A stretch of DNA of 64,000 bases. Source: CAVPOO01 sp963707015. GTDB lineage: Bacteria > Pseudomonadota > Gammaproteobacteria > Thiohalobacterales > Thiohalobacteraceae. A model generated the notes under the pieces. The model saw only the letters and a list, made by a program, of their open reading frames with translations, made no database searches and had not been told where the DNA came from. Below are positions 60,052 through 64,000 of the stretch, piece by piece. Both the position numbers and the translations under genes were made by a program. The stretch spans positions 459,866 through 523,865 of the forward strand of contig CAVPOO010000015.1 in assembly GCA_963707015.1 (NCBI GenBank), written 5' to 3'. Each line of letters begins with the position of its first letter. Position 1 is the stretch's first letter.

Positions 60052-60191
60052 CCGCGAGGGCGAGGCGCTTTGGCGGCCTTCCTGCGGGTTGCCTTGATTC
60101 CCTGTTACCGGCGGGCGGCTGGTAGTCACCCTAGGCTTGCGATAGATTTCCCGATCGGCGCGGAGCGAACAAACGCTGATCCCGACCACTC

Positions 60192-61943
60192 ATGACCGGC
60201 CGCATTCCCCAGCAGTTCATCGATGATCTCGTCGCCCGTGTTGATATTGTCGATGTCATCGATTCACGCGTGCCCCTGAAGAAGACGGGGCGCGAATTTA
60301 CCGCCTGTTGCCCGTTTCATTCCGAGAAGACCCCGTCGTTCACGGTCAGTCCCGCCAAGCAGTTCTACCACTGCTTCGGCTGCGGGGCGCATGGCACGGT
60401 CATCGGTTTCCTGATGGACTATGAGCACCTGGATTTCGTGGAAGCGGTTGAGGAACTGGCCCGACAGGCAGGGCTAGACGTGCCGCGTGAGGCGGGCGGG
60501 CGGGGCTCCGACGCCCCGGCTAACCGCGAACTGTATGGCGTGCTGGAGGCGGCGGCGCGCTACTACCAGCAGCAGCTGCGTCAGCATCCGGGTGCAGCGC
60601 GTGCCGTTGACTATCTCAAGGCGCGTGGTCTGTCCGGGCAGATCGCGCAGGATTTCGCCATCGGCTACGCACCGCCCGGTTGGGACAATCTGCTGAGTGC
60701 GATGGGACACGGGCAAGCGGCCCGGCATCTGCTGCAACTGGCGGGTCTGGTCATCGCTCGGGAGAGTGGCGGTCTGTACGATCGGTTTCGTGATCGTGTG
60801 ATGTTTCCGATCCGTGACCGGCGTGGTCGCGTCATCGCGTTTGGTGGCAGGGTTCTGGGTGACGAGACGCCCAAGTACCTGAACTCCCCCGAAACGCCAG
60901 TATTCCACAAGGGGCGCGAACTCTATGGTTTGTTCGAGGCGCGCAAGGCCGAGCGCCAACTCGACCGCCTGCTGGTGGTCGAAGGCTACATGGACGTCGT
61001 CGCGCTGGCGCAGTACGGCATGCGTAACGTCGTGGCAACCCTGGGTACCGCGACCACGATCGAACACCTGGAACGGCTTTACCGGGTGGTGCCCGAAGTG
61101 GTGTTTTGTTTTGACGGTGACCGCGCCGGCCGGGCCGCGGCGCGGCGCGCGCTGGAGCAGGCGTTGCCGGTCATGCGTGAGGGTCGACAGGCGCGCTTCC
61201 TGTTCCTTCCCGAAGGCGACGATCCCGACAGTTTGGTGCGACGCGAAGGTGCTGAGGCCTTTGCGTCGAGAACCGCCGATTCGATCCCATTTTCTGAATT
61301 CTTCTTTGAAAATTTGTTGGGCAGCGTCGATATCTCCCACATGGACGGACGGGCCCGCCTGGTGGAACTTGCCAGGCCGCTTCTGTCTAAAATACCCGAA
61401 GGCGTGTTCCGGGATCTGATGGCGGACCGCCTCGCCCAGCTGGCCGAGATGGATCTCCTGCGGTTGAGGCGCTTCGTGGGTGAACCTTCCAGCGCGACGG
61501 CTGGCGTCGCTCAAAGGAAACCGCCAGAAGGCGGGCAACGGCGACCGGTTCGGGAGGCGATCGCGCTGCTCCTGCACAAGCCGGAACTGGCGCGGCTCCC
61601 GGTGTCAACCGGCCAGCTGGCGAGGATCGAACTGAAAGGCATTCCGCTCCTCATAGAGTTACTTGAATTCTTGCAGAATCAACCTCATCTAGGGAGTACC
61701 GGCGCAGTCATGGAGCATTTTCGGGGCCGGGAAGAGGCGCGCTACCTGTGGCGTCTGGCGCAGACGCCTGTGAATATTCCCGAGGCAGGAATGGCCGAGG
61801 AGTTCCAGGGGATTATCCAGCTCCTGCAGGCGCAGGGTGATGAAGGCCGCTGGCGCTATCTGCAGGCCAAGCTGGAGCGCGACGGAAACCTGGCTGGAGA
61901 CGAGCTGGAGGAATGGAAAAGTCTGTTAAATCGTCCTACATAG
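60192..61943 (+). CDS. dnaG: DNA primase
   Basis: DnaG makes RNA primers at the replication fork. The 583-residue product has the N-terminal zinc domain (Cys40, His43, Cys61, Cys64 in CCPFHSEKTPSF and YHCFGCGAHG), the RNA polymerase core, and the TOPRIM motif LVVEGYMDVVALAQYG near residue 262. FCFDGDRAGRAAARRALE and FLPEGDDPDSLV supply the metal-binding acids. A C-terminal DnaB-binding helical domain completes it. A 140-bp gap upstream may hold a second promoter, but I could not define one. Confidence 0.97.
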   Translation: MTGRIPQQFIDDLVARVDIVDVIDSRVPLKKTGREFTACCPFHSEKTPSFTVSPAKQFYHCFGCGAHGTVIGFLMDYEHLDFVEAVEELARQAGLDVPREAGGRGSDAPANRELYGVLEAAARYYQQQLRQHPGAARAVDYLKARGLSGQIAQDFAIGYAPPGWDNLLSAMGHGQAARHLLQLAGLVIARESGGLYDRFRDRVMFPIRDRRGRVIAFGGRVLGDETPKYLNSPETPVFHKGRELYGLFEARKAERQLDRLLVVEGYMDVVALAQYGMRNVVATLGTATTIEHLERLYRVVPEVVFCFDGDRAGRAAARRALEQALPVMREGRQARFLFLPEGDDPDSLVRREGAEAFASRTADSIPFSEFFFENLLGSVDISHMDGRARLVELARPLLSKIPEGVFRDLMADRLAQLAEMDLLRLRRFVGEPSSATAGVAQRKPPEGGQRRPVREAIALLLHKPELARLPVSTGQLARIELKGIPLLIELLEFLQNQPHLGSTGAVMEHFRGREEARYLWRLAQTPVNIPEAGMAEEFQGIIQLLQAQGDEGRWRYLQAKLERDGNLAGDELEEWKSLLNRPT

Positions 61944-62054
61944 TAACTAGTGAGGATTCCCGTTGCTGGCTAAGCCCCGGCTTTTGGACTAAACTGCGCG
62001 TTTAACTTTTGGAATCATAACTGGCCCGAGCGGCCCCGAGATGTACTCGCAAGT

Positions 62055-63884
<1,830 letters not shown>

Positions 63885-63904
63885 TCATTCCCCGCCTGCG
63901 CAAG

Positions 63905-63938
63905 ACAGCGTCATCCGTTTTCGGGTGACGCTGTTTTT
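63905..63938 (+). terminator. Intrinsic terminator after rpoD
   Basis: ACAGCGTCATCCG and CGGGTGACGCTGT pair over 13 positions with one A-G mismatch around a TTTT loop. Five T residues follow (63934-63938). It ends the rpsU-yqeY-dnaG-rpoD group. Confidence 0.93.
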
Positions 63939-63953
63939 GTTCCGGGCTATACT
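63925..63953 (+). promoter_or_regulatory. Candidate promoter of the downstream tRNA gene
   Basis: TATACT (63948-63953) is 17 bp from GTGACG (63925-63930). The -10 ends 11 bp before the mature tRNA 5' end. The -35 lies inside the right arm of the rpoD terminator, so the two elements overlap. The -35 match is modest (4 of 6). Confidence 0.45.
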
Positions 63954-63964
63954 CTTGCTCCCGC

Positions 63965-64000
63965 GGGCCTGTAGCTCAGTTGGTTAGAGCAGGGGACTCA
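63965..64000 (+). tRNA. tRNA gene, 3'-truncated by window end (anticodon begins CA-; probably CAU)
   Basis: The sequence begins with a 7-nt acceptor strand GGGCCTG, then TA, a GCTC/GAGC D-stem with the standard D-loop AGTTGGTTA, A26, the 5' anticodon stem GGGGA, and loop bases C, T, then C34 and A35. The window ends at position 35. An anticodon starting CA with this D-arm fits tRNA-Met(CAU) or the lysidine-modified tRNA-Ile2(CAU), which often follows rpoD in related genomes. The missing 3' half prevents a choice. Confidence 0.9.

Overview
The window is a contiguous stretch of chromosome with about 60% G+C. It is densely packed with housekeeping genes and has no prophage, plasmid or transposase gene. 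Gene content and order (priA-argS-SPOR, glnK-amtB, ubiK-comM, comF/bioBFHCD, a ctaCD-ctaG-ctaE-SURF1-ctaB oxidase cluster, rpoH-ftsX-ftsE-ftsY-M16 peptidases-rsmD, and tsaD/rpsU-yqeY-dnaG-rpoD) point to a gammaproteobacterium. It resembles the Pseudomonas and Chromatiales type more than the enteric type. This assignment is inferred from synteny. The organism appears to be an aerobic, biotin-prototrophic Gram-negative bacterium with c-di-GMP signalling and an exosortase-type surface system encoded elsewhere.

Layout. 1-5.4 kb: the 3' part of hemE, a membrane GGDEF-EAL protein, a fructosamine-kinase-like protein and an HNH nuclease. 5.5-8.6 kb: a three-gene proton-translocating transhydrogenase operon. 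8.6-9.6 kb: about 1 kb without a gene, ending in an AT-rich stretch with three DnaA boxes. 9.6-14.4 kb: priA, argS and a SPOR protein. 14.4-19.6 kb: divergent speA/speE polyamine genes, a DUF4124 protein, the FetAB-type exporter and a double-CDGSH protein. 19.7-22.5 kb: a nitrogen operon (TorF-type porin, glnK, amtB) behind a sigma-54 promoter with an upstream NtrC-like site. 22.5-26.1 kb: ubiK, comM, ubiA, comF. 26.1-30.8 kb: bioB then a translationally coupled bioF-H-C-D. 31-39.1 kb: A-type cytochrome c oxidase subunits and assembly factors, with no ctaA. 39.2-42 kb: ccoI and ccoS without cbb3 structural genes. 42-45.8 kb: rpoH (with a CIRCE element in its promoter), ftsX, ftsE, ftsY. 45.9-50.2 kb: paired M16 peptidases, a secreted VPxPA-CTERM protein, rsmD. 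50.4-58.1 kb: an accessory stretch with DUF302, two proteins of unknown function, copA, a 25-residue membrane peptide, two palindromic repeats, an HDOD protein, a cytochrome c, a DsrE-like lipoprotein and a FIST sensor. 58.2-64 kb: tsaD divergent from the rpsU-yqeY-dnaG-rpoD macromolecular-synthesis group, then a truncated tRNA gene with a CA- anticodon.

Themes. Copper and haem-copper respiration link several blocks: oxidase subunits, Cox11, SURF1, a Sco-like protein, haem O synthase, CcoI/CcoS and CopA. Several regulatory elements can be read directly: the sigma-54/NtrC region, the CIRCE element, a consensus-like rpsU promoter and four clear intrinsic terminators. The most unusual sequence-level pattern is a short repeat headed by CTAG. 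It sits at three convergent gene junctions, and its TAG serves as the stop codon of the adjacent gene each time. At one junction a 248-bp MITE-like element with perfect inverted ends has inserted into that CTAG.
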